64,000 nt of DNA from Rhodanobacter sp. LX-99. GTDB lineage: Bacteria > Pseudomonadota > Gammaproteobacteria > Xanthomonadales > Rhodanobacteraceae. A program made the position numbers and the translations under genes. Positions within the stretch are counted from its first letter, which is position 1. Each line of letters starts with the position of its first letter. Shown in pieces: positions 52,841 through 61,958 of this stretch. The notes beneath the pieces are model-generated. The model did not search any database and was not told the DNA's origin. It worked only from the letters and a program-made list of their open reading frames with translations. The DNA lies in contig NZ_JAHFVL010000001.1 in NCBI RefSeq assembly GCF_018599185.1, forward strand, positions 1,426,001 through 1,490,000. Direction: 5' to 3'.

Positions 52841-53776
52841 CTATTTTCCGCGGCCGCGACGCCTGGCGTCCGGCGCGGGGCGGATCGCCGCCGCGGCCAG
52901 CCGTTCCCGCAGGTCGTTTCGCACGATGGAAGCCAGCCGCATCACCGCCGGCGCCGGCTCCGACTCGGCGCGGTGCAGCGCCAGGCCCAGCGAACCCGGC
53001 ACCGGCAAGGTCGCCGTTGCGGCATCCAGCCGCCGTACGCTCGCCGGCAGGCCGAGTGGTGTGCGCAAGGTGACGCCGAGGCCGGCGGCCACGGCCGCCC
53101 AGACACCGGCCAGGCTCGCGCTGGTGAACGCCATCCGCCAGGAGATGCCGGCGCGATCCAGCGCAGCGATGGCCGCGCTGCGCAGCAGGCAGGGCGGCTC
53201 CAGCATCACCAGCGGCAACGGTTCGCCGCCGGCATGCGGCCAGCGCAGGCGATCCTGCGCCGCGCCGATCCAGCACATCGGCACGGTGCCGACGTGTTCG
53301 GCGTGCGCCGAATGCACGCCGGCCTCCCAGGCCAGCGCCAGGTCGAGCCGGCCCGCACCGATTCGCTCCAGCAGCTCCGCATTGCGTGCGATGTGCGCCT
53401 CGATGCGCACCTTCGGGTGGGCGCGAACGAAACGCCCGAGCACTTCGGGCAGCAAGGTCTCGCCGAAATCCTCCTGCAGGCCGAGCCGGATGCCGCCCTC
53501 CAGTTCGCCACCGCGCAGCGCCGTGGCGGCCTCGTCGTTGAGTTCCAGCAGGCGCCTCGCATAGCCCAGCATCACCTCGCCGGCATCGGTCAGGGCCATG
53601 CCGCGGCCGGCCCTGCGCAGCAGCGGCGTGCCGGCCTGTTCTTCCAGCTTCTTCAGCTGTGCGCTGACCGCCGACGTCGAACGGTCGAGCCGGCCGGCCG
53701 CGCGGGCGAAGCTGCCCAGCTCGACACCGGTCACGAAGCTGCGCAGGACGTCGAGATCGAAGCTGATGCGGCGCAT
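52841..53776 (-). CDS. LysR family transcriptional regulator
   Basis: A 311-residue LysR protein. The N-terminal helix-turn-helix lies in [41 protein letters not shown], read in parts, followed by the linker helix and a periplasmic-binding-protein-like effector domain. The ATG at 53776 (MRRISFDLD) has AGGA 8 bases upstream; a start at 53785 has no spacing to it. It diverges from the decarboxylase-like, DUF4865 and tautomerase genes, and an inverted repeat in the gap is its likely operator. The inducer is unknown. Confidence 0.9.
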   Translation of the reverse strand: MRRISFDLDVLRSFVTGVELGSFARAAGRLDRSTSAVSAQLKKLEEQAGTPLLRRAGRGMALTDAGEVMLGYARRLLELNDEAATALRGGELEGGIRLGLQEDFGETLLPEVLGRFVRAHPKVRIEAHIARNAELLERIGAGRLDLALAWEAGVHSAHAEHVGTVPMCWIGAAQDRLRWPHAGGEPLPLVMLEPPCLLRSAAIAALDRAGISWRMAFTSASLAGVWAAVAAGLGVTLRTPLGLPASVRRLDAATATLPVPGSLGLALHRAESEPAPAVMRLASIVRNDLRERLAAAAIRPAPDARRRGRGK

Positions 53777-53793
53777 GCAAATCATCCTGTTTT

Positions 53794-53821
53794 TCGGGAA
53801 TATGAGTTCGATATTTCCCGA
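53794..53821. promoter_or_regulatory. Inverted-repeat operator between the LysR gene and its divergent targets
   Basis: TCGGGAA (53794-53800) and TTCCCGA (53815-53821) are perfect 7-base arms 14 bases apart, with an inner TAT/ATA continuing the dyad. The region is AT-rich for this genome and lies between the start codons of the divergent genes. The size and position suit a LysR recognition site. Confidence 0.6.
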
Positions 53822-53885
53822 TTTTCAGTACGAGACTGGCGCGCTACCGTAGCTCCCGTCAATGCCTTCCAGCACGGAGCAACGC

Positions 53886-54134
53886 ATGAACACCACCCCC
53901 GGCATCGGCCACCAAAGCATGGGCGACATCGCCCCGAAACTGGCCGAACTCACCGACCAGGCGCTGTTCGCCGACATCTGGCAGCGGCCGCAGTTGTCGC
54001 CGCGCGAACGCAGCCTCGCCACCGTGGCGGCGCTGGTGGCGCTGAACCGCGGCAAGCAGTCGCCGTTCCACCTGCGCCGCGCCCGGGACAACGGCATCAG
54101 CCGCGACGAACTGGCCGAGGCCGCCACGCCATGA
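53886..54134 (+). CDS. Truncated carboxymuconolactone decarboxylase family protein
   Basis: An 82-residue protein matching the N-terminal two thirds of the CMD/AhpD-like fold. The core helix pair LSPRERSLATVAALVALNRGKQSPFHLRRARDNGISRDELAEA is seen in parts. Full family members are about 120-130 residues and continue with a helix of the HLAFYAGWP type, which is absent; the frame ends at ATP-stop. The ATG at 53886 has GGAG 7 bases upstream. The stop overlaps the DUF4865 ATG as ATGA, so the truncation ends exactly where the next gene begins. It may be a decayed or trimmed oxidoreductase. Confidence 0.75.
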   Translation: MNTTPGIGHQSMGDIAPKLAELTDQALFADIWQRPQLSPRERSLATVAALVALNRGKQSPFHLRRARDNGISRDELAEAATP

Positions 54135-54703
54135 TCGCGATGCAGTACGGCTTCACCCTGCCGGCCGACTACGACATGGCGATCATCCGCCGCCGCATCG
54201 CCGAGAAAGGCCATCTGCTGGACGATTTCCCGCGGCTGCGCTTCAAGGCCTATCTGTACGCCGAACGCGACGATGCGCAGCTGCCCGGCAGCGAGAATCT
54301 CTATGCGCCGTTCTACCTATGGCACGACAACGAAGGGATGAACGCGTTCCTGGGCGGCGCCGGCTTTGCCGCCCTCACCCGTTCGTTCGGCTGGCCATCG
54401 GTGCGCACCTGGTCGGTGTGGCAGGCCGACCTGGCCGCCGATCTCCGCACTGCGGCCTGGGCCACCCGCGAGATCGCGACCATACCCGGGCACACGGCAC
54501 TCGCCGCCCTGCACGATGCCGAACTCGACGCCGGAAGCGCCGACCGCGCCGCCGGCGCGCTCGCCGCGGTCAGCGCCTTCGATCCGACCGGCTGGACGCT
54601 GCTGCGCTTCCGCTTGTGGCCCATCGCGCCCGACGGGCTCGCCGGCACGAGCCGACAGCTCTACCGGATCGGCCATGTCTCGCAACCCGGTGCCGCGCAT
54701 TGA
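54131..54703 (+). CDS. DUF4865 family protein
   Basis: A 190-residue protein of the DUF4865 family. It starts MIAMQYGFTLPADYDMAIIRRRI and has LRFKAYLYAERDDA, then ENLYAPFYLWHDNEGMNAFL, all typical of the family. No reaction is known. It overlaps the truncated decarboxylase gene by ATGA and precedes a tautomerase gene by 122 bases. In other bacteria DUF4865, CMD and tautomerase genes occur beside a LysR gene, suggesting one small-molecule pathway; that is from memory of gene neighbourhoods. Confidence 0.85.
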   Translation: MIAMQYGFTLPADYDMAIIRRRIAEKGHLLDDFPRLRFKAYLYAERDDAQLPGSENLYAPFYLWHDNEGMNAFLGGAGFAALTRSFGWPSVRTWSVWQADLAADLRTAAWATREIATIPGHTALAALHDAELDAGSADRAAGALAAVSAFDPTGWTLLRFRLWPIAPDGLAGTSRQLYRIGHVSQPGAAH

Positions 54704-54825
54704 TGCTTCGGCAAGCAAGCCCGCATCGGCCGGCCCGCCTATCCACCTGGCCCGCTTGACCGACATCGCCAGGAGCGTCGCGACTGAAGGCGCTCCCAGC
54801 ATCCACCACCTTCGGAGAGCCCCCC

Positions 54826-55206
54826 ATGCCCCTCGTCCGGATCGCCCTTCGCCGCGGCAAGTCGTCCGCCTATCTCGCCGCCCTGCGCCAGGGCATCTAC
54901 CGGGCCATGCGCGACACCTTCGACGTGCCCGAGAACGACCGCTTCATCCTGGTCAGCCAGCACGATGCCGACGAGTTCGACTACGACCCGAACTATCTCG
55001 GCATCCCCCGCAGCGACGACCTGGTGATCGTGCAGATCGCCTGCAACAACACGCGCAGCGTCGCGCAGAAGCAGGCCTTCTACCGGCGCGTGGCGGAGAC
55101 GCTGGCCGCCGATCCCGGCGTGCGGCCCGGGGACGTATTCATCAATCTGCTGGAGACGTCGAAGGAGAACTGGTCCTTCGGCAACGGGATCGCGCAATAC
55201 GTGTGA
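54826..55206 (+). CDS. Tautomerase family protein
   Basis: A 126-residue protein with the N-terminal Pro (MPLVRIALRRGKS) that serves as catalytic base after Met removal in 4-oxalocrotonate tautomerase-type enzymes. The length and the motifs DTFDVPENDRFILVSQHD and PGVRPGDVFINLLETSKENWSFGNG match the larger tautomerase branch common in proteobacteria. The substrate is unknown. It is the last gene of the LysR-linked group. Confidence 0.9.
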   Translation: MPLVRIALRRGKSSAYLAALRQGIYRAMRDTFDVPENDRFILVSQHDADEFDYDPNYLGIPRSDDLVIVQIACNNTRSVAQKQAFYRRVAETLAADPGVRPGDVFINLLETSKENWSFGNGIAQYV

Positions 55207-55252
55207 GCGGGTGCCCGGTTTCGGCCGGCATGCCCTGTCTGCTGTCCGCCCC

Positions 55253-55286
55253 GTGTCCGGACGCCGCCGGCAGCGTCCGCGGACAC
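55253..55286. promoter_or_regulatory. Inverted repeat upstream of the sigma-54 promoter
   Basis: GTGTCCGGACGC (55253-55264) and GCGTCCGCGGACAC (55273-55286) pair with one 2-base bulge. A further TGTCCG lies at about 55244. The position, about 70-100 bases upstream of the sigma-54 promoter, suits an enhancer-binding activator site. It could also be the tautomerase terminator. Confidence 0.45.
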
Positions 55287-55351
55287 TCGGCCGGCGCCGG
55301 CGGCAGGCGCGGGAATGGCGCAGGAATGCCGCTTTCCAGGCGCGACAGGCG

Positions 55352-55368
55352 TTGGCACGCAGCTTGCC
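55352..55368 (+). promoter_or_regulatory. Sigma-54 (RpoN) promoter
   Basis: TTGGCACG (-24 element, GG at 55354-55355) and TTGC (-12 element, GC at 55366-55367) are separated so that GG and GC are exactly 10 bases apart. This matches the consensus TGGCACG-N4-TTGC. The expected start near 55379 leaves a leader of about 33 bases to the ATG at 55412. Confidence 0.85.
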
Positions 55369-55411
55369 ATACCTCTCTTGAAAGCTTCATTCCCACTCAA
55401 GGAGAACCGCC

Positions 55412-55561
55412 ATGAAATTCGAAACCCTGATGCTGCAGAGCCTCTTCACCGCCTGCCTGCTGATCTGCGTGCTGGCCCTGGGCTCCATGCTGGTCGCGCC
55501 CGCCAACGCCGCGAAAGTCGCGACGAGCCAGGCGCCGGTGGCGGCGAGCGTGACCGACTGA
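55412..55561 (+). CDS. 49-residue membrane or exported microprotein under sigma-54 control
   Basis: A 49-residue protein beginning MKFETLMLQSLFTACLLICV, with one hydrophobic segment (about 8-29) and an Ala/Val-rich tail with a possible signal cleavage after NAA. AAGGAGAA is an optimal ribosome site 7 bases before the ATG. A sigma-54 promoter lies just upstream, which strongly supports a real, regulated gene. It ends 4 bases before the stop of convergent hemB. I do not recognise a family; it could be a stress or membrane-signalling peptide. Confidence 0.75.
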   Translation: MKFETLMLQSLFTACLLICVLALGSMLVAPANAAKVATSQAPVAASVTD

Positions 55562-55565
55562 GCGG

Positions 55566-56705
<1,140 letters not shown>

Positions 56706-56757
56706 CTAACCGCCGTTACGTCGGCAGGCTTGGCGCTTCACGCCGTCAGGAAGTTAC

Positions 56758-57774
56758 ATGAGCCAGCCCAGCAGCGCCCCCACCTTGCTCGTCGATCTCG
56801 GCGGCACCAACGTCCGCTTCGGGGTGGCCGATCCGGCGCGCGACAAACCGCTGCTCGCCGACAGCATCCGGCGCTACCGCGTGGCCGAGCACGACTCGCT
56901 GGTCGCCACCGCGAGGCAGTATCTCGCCGACACCGGCCTGGAAGTCCGCCGCGCCATCGTGGCCGCCGCCGGGCGCATCGTCGACGGCGAGACGGTCAAG
57001 GTCACCAACAATCCCTGGGCGATCTCGGCGCACCAGACCGCCGCGGCACTCGACCTGGAATACGTGCATCTGGTGAACGATTTCGCGGCGCAGAGCATGG
57101 CGGTGACCCTGCTGCAAGGCGATGACCTGGTCGACGTCGGCAAGCTGGCGCGGCCGGTCATCGGCGCCGAGGCCGAGCAGACTTTCGCCATCGTCGGGCC
57201 GGGCACCGGCCTGGGCGTCGGCGGCCTGCTGGTGCGCGGCGGCCACTGCAGCGTGCTGCAGACCGAGGGCGGCCACGCCGGCTTCGCCGCCCATTCGCCG
57301 GAGGACATCGCCATCCTCGACTACCTCAACCACAAGTACGGCCGCGTCTCCAACGAGCGGCTGATTTGCGGCCAGGGCCTGGTAAACCTCTACGACGCGA
57401 TCTGCCACATGGTCGGCGCCCGGCCCGAGGACCTCAAGCCCGAGGACATCACCGCCCGCGCCAAGGACGACAGTTGCCCGCTGTGCACGCGCACGGTGGA
57501 AACCTTCGCCGGCATCTTCGGCAGCGTCGCCGGCGACCTCGTGCTCACGCTCGGCGCCTGGAACGGCGTCTATCTCACCGGCGGCCTGATCCCGATCCTG
57601 CTGCCGTGGCTGGAGCGCGGCCGCTTCCGCGAACGCTTCGAAGCCAAGGGCCGCTTCCGCGACATCATGGAAAAAGTGCCGACCCAGGCGATCATGAATC
57701 CCGAGCCGGGCCTGCTCGGCGCGGCGGCACTGGCGGTGCTGGAGTCGGGGCGGTCGTTGCTGCCACGACGTTGA
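56758..57774 (+). CDS. glk: Glucokinase
   Basis: Glucokinase phosphorylates glucose to glucose 6-phosphate with ATP. The 338-residue protein has the phosphate motif LLVDLGGTNVRFGV, the catalytic Asp in VHLVNDFAAQSM, VGPGTGLGVGGL and EGGHAGFAAHS. This is the E. coli-type (Glk) family. GGAAG about 6 bases before the ATG supports the start. It is divergent from hemB across about 199 bases that show no clear signals. Confidence 0.94.
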   Translation: MSQPSSAPTLLVDLGGTNVRFGVADPARDKPLLADSIRRYRVAEHDSLVATARQYLADTGLEVRRAIVAAAGRIVDGETVKVTNNPWAISAHQTAAALDLEYVHLVNDFAAQSMAVTLLQGDDLVDVGKLARPVIGAEAEQTFAIVGPGTGLGVGGLLVRGGHCSVLQTEGGHAGFAAHSPEDIAILDYLNHKYGRVSNERLICGQGLVNLYDAICHMVGARPEDLKPEDITARAKDDSCPLCTRTVETFAGIFGSVAGDLVLTLGAWNGVYLTGGLIPILLPWLERGRFRERFEAKGRFRDIMEKVPTQAIMNPEPGLLGAAALAVLESGRSLLPRR

Positions 57775-57830
57775 GGCAGTCCCGGACGTCTCGCTGGGTT
57801 TCCCTCTTCCCATGCCGCTCGGGCTGGGCT

Positions 57831-57854
57831 CTTCGCCGAGCTCAGGGCGAACGG
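57831..57854. repeat. REP-like dispersed palindromic element
   Basis: CTTCGCCGAGCTCAGGGCGAACGG contains TTCGCC (57832-57837) and GGCGAA (57846-57851) as hairpin arms, quoted here as two halves of 12. Its wording is close to the widespread intergenic element of the CTTCGACAAGCTCAGGGCGAACGG kind found in many proteobacteria. Only one clear copy and one degenerate copy (20470-20498) are in this window. Confidence 0.5.
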
Positions 57855-57986
57855 TAAAATCCGTCGCGGCGCATCGATACCTGCACGAGATCGGCGGGTT
57901 GTGTCCAGCAACATCCTCCGTCCGATGCGGCATCATCACCACCTGATGACGGTTCTCCGTCGCCGGGCCGACGAAGGAGAGCCCCC

Positions 57987-58670
57987 ATGCCCCGCCACGA
58001 CACCGCCTTCCTGTTCGACCTCGACGGCACCCTGATCGACAGCGTCTACCAGCACGTACTGGCGTGGAAGGAGGCGTTGGACCGGGAAGGCGTGGAACTG
58101 TCGGTGTGGCGCATCCACCGCAAGATCGGCATGAGCGGCGGGCTGTTCGCCAACATCCTGCTGCGCGAGACCGGGCTGGCGATCACCGCGGACCGCCTCG
58201 ACCGCCTGCGCCGATGGCATGCCGAGGCGTTCAACCGGCAGCACGCGCAGGGCTCGGTGCGGCCGCTGCCCGGCGCGCGCGAACTGCTGGACTACCTCAC
58301 CGAGCGGCGGATTCCATGGGCGATCGCCACCAGCGGGCGGATGGAAACCGCCGCGCCCAACCTGGAGGCGCTCGGCGTCGACCCATCGAAGGTGCCGGTG
58401 GTGACGCGCGACCAGGTACGCCACGCCAAGCCCGACCCCGACCTGTTCCTCGCCGCCGCCGCGCGGCTGGGCGTGGACATCCAGCAGTCGCTGGTGATCG
58501 GCGACAGCGTATGGGACATGCTCGCCGCGCAGCGCGCCCGCGCGCTTGGCGTGGGCCTGCTCTCGGGCGGCTACGGCCACGCCGAGCTGCAGCAGTCCGG
58601 CGCGTTCCGCGTGTACGATGACCCGGCCGACCTGCTGTGGCACCTTGACGAGGTGACCGCGCGCGACTGA
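57987..58670 (+). CDS. HAD-superfamily phosphatase (phosphoglycolate phosphatase-like)
   Basis: A 227-residue HAD subfamily IA hydrolase. Motif I is FLFDLDGTLIDS with nucleophile and acid Asp, motif II AIATSGR, the conserved Lys in HAKPDPDLF, and motif IV VIGDSVWDM. The cap is the small helical type. It resembles beta-phosphoglucomutase and Gph-like phosphatases; the substrate cannot be read. GGAGAG about 6 bases before the ATG supports the start. It follows glk after 212 bases. Confidence 0.88.
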   Translation: MPRHDTAFLFDLDGTLIDSVYQHVLAWKEALDREGVELSVWRIHRKIGMSGGLFANILLRETGLAITADRLDRLRRWHAEAFNRQHAQGSVRPLPGARELLDYLTERRIPWAIATSGRMETAAPNLEALGVDPSKVPVVTRDQVRHAKPDPDLFLAAAARLGVDIQQSLVIGDSVWDMLAAQRARALGVGLLSGGYGHAELQQSGAFRVYDDPADLLWHLDEVTARD

Positions 58671-58776
58671 GCCGCTGGCCACTCTCGCTGAACCGCGCCG
58701 CCGCGCATCATGAAAAATTAATCACCCGTGCGCGTGCCCGCAGTAGGCTCATGACCAACCGCCCACGGAGCCTTCC

Positions 58777-59094
58777 ATGCGCCGCCTCGTCGCCAGCCTG
58801 CCGCTCGCCCTGCTGCTCGCCGCGTGCTCGCCCTCGCCTGCGCCACCGCAATCCGGCACCAGCCAGCCTGCACCGGCGAATGCCGCACTCGGTTCCCCGG
58901 AATGGTATGCGTGGGTCGATCGATCGCTGAACATCAGCGACGACGGCCACGGCCCGGATCGCGGTTCGGACGAATGGAACCGCGCGGTGCAGAACAAGCT
59001 GGGCCAGGAAGCGCCGCAGTCGAAACCCGGTTCGCCGGAATGGCAGCAGTCGGTGGACGCGCTGCTGCGCACGCGCCTGCCGCCGTCGACCTGA
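58777..59094 (+). CDS. Small lipoprotein with triple GSxEW repeat
   Basis: A 105-residue protein with a lipoprotein signal (MRRLVASLPLALLLAAC, Cys17). The mature part is a Pro/Ser linker followed by three copies of G-S-x-E-W-x3-V-x3-L, starting at residues 39, 63 and 85 (GSPEWYAWVDRSL, GSDEWNRAVQNKL, GSPEWQQSVDALL). GGAG lies 6 bases before the ATG. No family is known to me. It precedes the DUF2339-DUF3999 pair on the same strand. Confidence 0.8.
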   Translation: MRRLVASLPLALLLAACSPSPAPPQSGTSQPAPANAALGSPEWYAWVDRSLNISDDGHGPDRGSDEWNRAVQNKLGQEAPQSKPGSPEWQQSVDALLRTRLPPST

Positions 59095-59103
59095 GCGCCC
59101 GTG

Positions 59104-59128
59104 AAAAAAGTCGCCCACCTGCGGCGAC
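59104..59128 (-). terminator. Terminator-like hairpin on the minus strand
   Basis: GTCGCC (59110-59115) and GGCGAC (59123-59128) form a 6-base stem with a 7-base loop. On the minus strand it is followed by six Ts (59104-59109). No minus-strand gene ends here, so it would act on antisense transcripts, or it is chance. Confidence 0.35.
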
Positions 59129-59213
59129 CGTCCTGCCTACCGACCGATTGACGTTCCATGCCAGACTGTTCGAGCCGGCCCTGACGTGAGGCGGCGTGGC
59201 TCGGGGGGAGCTC

Positions 59214-61958
59214 ATGTATATCGGTTGGGCACTGGCGGGACTGGTGGTGTTCATGGTCGTCGGCACGATCGACGGCTCGGGTTCCGGCAGCCATCTGTAC
59301 GGCATGCTGACCGGCGTGCTGCTAGGCCTGATCTGGGCGCGCCAGAAAAATCTGCGCGGCGAACTGGACAAGACCCGCGCGTTGCTCGACCGGGCGCTGG
59401 CGCAGCGCGTCGCGACGCCGACGCCGGCGCGGCCTTCCGAACAACCGCCGGCTGCCACGCCGGCAGCGACGCTGCAGGAAACCCGCTACGACGCCGCGTA
59501 TTCCGACGCGCCGGCGCCCGCCGTGCCGCCACCGCTGACGCAGCCCATTCCAAGCGCCACGCCGCAACCGCGCGCCGCCACCCCGGCGCATCCGGACAAC
59601 ACGCAGCCGGACCTGGCGACCGCGGCGATAGCGCGCATCAAGAGCTGGTTCACCGAGGGCAACGTGCCGGTGAAGATCGGCATGCTGGTGTTGTTCGCCG
59701 GCGTGGCGGCCTTGTTGAAATACGCCTCGGACGCCGGGATGCTGCGCGTGCCGATCGGCCTGCGCCTGAGCCTGGTGGCGCTGGCGGCGATCATCGCGCT
59801 GCTGGTGGGCTGGCGTCAGCGCGACGAGCGGCGGGTGTTCGCGCTGTCGCTGCAGGGTGGCGCGATCGGCGTGTTGCTGATCACCGTGTTCGCCGCATTC
59901 CGCCTGTACGCGTTGCTGCCGCCGCCGGCGGCGTTCGTGCTGCTGATGGTGCTGGTGGCCGGCGTCGGCTTGCTGGCGGTGTTGCAGGAAGCGCTCGCGC
60001 TGGCGGTGCTCGGCCTGCTCGCCGGCTTCCTCGCGCCGATCCTCACCTCGACCGGCCACGGCAGTCACGTCGCGCTGTTCAGTTACTACGCCGTGCTCAA
60101 CCTGGCCATTCTCGGCATCGCGTGGAAGCGTTCGTGGCGGGTGCTCAACCTGCTCGGTTTCGTGGCCACGTTCGGCATCGGCAGCGCCTGGGGCGTGCTG
60201 CAGTACCGGCCGGAACTGTTCGCCAGCACCGAACCCTTCCTGATCCTGAATTTCCTGTTCTACCTGGCGATCCCGCTGCTGTACCTGCACCGCGCCGCGC
60301 CGGATCAACGCAAGCTGATCGACGGCTGCCTGCTGTTCGGCAATCCGCTGATCAGCCTGCTGCTGCAGGCGGCCCTGCTGCAATGGCGCGGACAGCCGCT
60401 GGCGTTTTCCGCGCTGGCGGCGGCGGTCATCTACGTGGCGGTGGCATGGAGCATCCGCGGACGCGACCACTTCGGCATCCTGCGCGACGCCTGGGCCGTG
60501 CTGGCGATCGCGTTCGCCACCCTGGCGGTGCCGCTGGCACTCAGCGCCAGCCTGACCGGCAGCGTCTTCGCGCTGGAAGGCGCCGGCCTGATCTGGCTCG
60601 GCTTGCGCCAGCAGCGCCGGCTGGCGCGCTGGAGCGGCGTGGCCTTGCAGCTGGCGGCGGCGTTCGCGCTGGTGATCGGGCGCAGCGACAGCGCGCCGAT
60701 GCTCGCCACGGCGTGGCTCGATCGTGACTTCATCGGCGCCCTGATCCTGGTGGCCGCGGCGTTCGCCAGCGCGTCGTTCTACGCGCGGCTGGGCACGGAC
60801 GCGGTGCTGCAGCGCTGGACCGCGGTGCTGCTGTACGGGTGGGGGCTGTGCTGGTGGCTCGGCGCCAGTTGGAATGAAATCGACCGCCACGTCGGCACAT
60901 CGGGCGAAGCCGCGGCAGCGATGGGCCTGCTCGCGCTTACCGGTTGGGCTGCCGCCGAAGCGGCGCGGCGACGACCGCGCTTCGAGCTGGGTACCGTGGT
61001 GGCGTGGACGGCGCCGATCCTGCTCGCCGCGATCCTGCCGCTGGTGCTGCGGCAGCTGCTGGATGGACAGCCGCCGTTGTGGGGCTGGAACCTGCTGACG
61101 ACCCTGGCCGCGGCAGCGCTGGGCTGGCGCACGCTGCAATGCCTGCGCAGCTGGCCGCGACCGGCCATGCTGACCCAGCTCGGCTGGCTGTGGCGCTGGG
61201 CGCTGGTGGCCAGCGCCACGATCAAGGCGCTGTTGTTGCAGGGCACGCCGGGGATATCCGGCGCCTGGATGCTGCTGCTGGTCCTGCTGCCGCTGTGCGC
61301 GCTGGCGGCGCTGGCGCTGGCCCGGCCGCACTGGATCGCGCCGCCGCTGGTCGAACTGCTGCCGAAGCTGCGCCCGCCCTTGCTCGGCTCGGTTCTTTTC
61401 GTGCTGGGCCTGTACTGGCTGGCCGGGTTGTTCATGGCCGGTGACACCGCGCCGATGACGTACCTGCCGCTGCTCAATCCGCTGGAGTTGCTGCTGATCC
61501 TCATCGCCTTGCTGATCGCACGCTGGCTGGGCGATAGCGCGACGGTGGCAGCACTGCGCCAGGGCCGGCCGATGGTGCTGGGCGTTCTCGGCATGGCCGT
61601 GGTCACCAGTGCCACGCTGCGCGCCGTGCACCAGCTCGGTCACGTACCGTGGAACGCCGCCCTGTTCGATTCGAGCCTGGCGCAGATGTCGCTCACCGTG
61701 GTCTGGAGCGTGTTCGGCCTGCTGGCCTGGGTATGGGGTTCGCGGCGCGGCCAGCGGCTGCTCTGGCTGGCCGGCGCGGTGACCATGGGCGTGGTGCTGG
61801 CCAAGTTGCTGCTGATCGATCGCAGTCATCTGGGCAACCTGTTCGGAATTGCCTCGTTCATTGCCTACGGCCTGCTGTGCACGGTCATCGGCTATCTGGC
61901 ACCGGCGCCGCCGCGCCTGCCATCGACGTCCACCGGGGAGGCCGCCGATGCGCCTTGA
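59214..61958 (+). CDS. DUF2339 polytopic membrane protein
   Basis: A 914-residue inner-membrane protein of the DUF2339 family, with about 25 or more hydrophobic helices. The first helix (MYIGWALAGLVVFMVVGTI) is followed by a short coiled segment and a Pro/Ala-rich linker (about 60-135). The family core starts at WFTEGNVPVKIGMLVLFAGVAALLKYA, read in parts. GGGGGGAG 4 bases before the ATG at 59214 fixes the start. Function is unknown; the neighbour DUF3999 protein overlaps its end by 11 bases and is a frequent partner. Confidence 0.9.
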   Translation: MYIGWALAGLVVFMVVGTIDGSGSGSHLYGMLTGVLLGLIWARQKNLRGELDKTRALLDRALAQRVATPTPARPSEQPPAATPAATLQETRYDAAYSDAPAPAVPPPLTQPIPSATPQPRAATPAHPDNTQPDLATAAIARIKSWFTEGNVPVKIGMLVLFAGVAALLKYASDAGMLRVPIGLRLSLVALAAIIALLVGWRQRDERRVFALSLQGGAIGVLLITVFAAFRLYALLPPPAAFVLLMVLVAGVGLLAVLQEALALAVLGLLAGFLAPILTSTGHGSHVALFSYYAVLNLAILGIAWKRSWRVLNLLGFVATFGIGSAWGVLQYRPELFASTEPFLILNFLFYLAIPLLYLHRAAPDQRKLIDGCLLFGNPLISLLLQAALLQWRGQPLAFSALAAAVIYVAVAWSIRGRDHFGILRDAWAVLAIAFATLAVPLALSASLTGSVFALEGAGLIWLGLRQQRRLARWSGVALQLAAAFALVIGRSDSAPMLATAWLDRDFIGALILVAAAFASASFYARLGTDAVLQRWTAVLLYGWGLCWWLGASWNEIDRHVGTSGEAAAAMGLLALTGWAAAEAARRRPRFELGTVVAWTAPILLAAILPLVLRQLLDGQPPLWGWNLLTTLAAAALGWRTLQCLRSWPRPAMLTQLGWLWRWALVASATIKALLLQGTPGISGAWMLLLVLLPLCALAALALARPHWIAPPLVELLPKLRPPLLGSVLFVLGLYWLAGLFMAGDTAPMTYLPLLNPLELLLILIALLIARWLGDSATVAALRQGRPMVLGVLGMAVVTSATLRAVHQLGHVPWNAALFDSSLAQMSLTVVWSVFGLLAWVWGSRRGQRLLWLAGAVTMGVVLAKLLLIDRSHLGNLFGIASFIAYGLLCTVIGYLAPAPPRLPSTSTGEAADAP

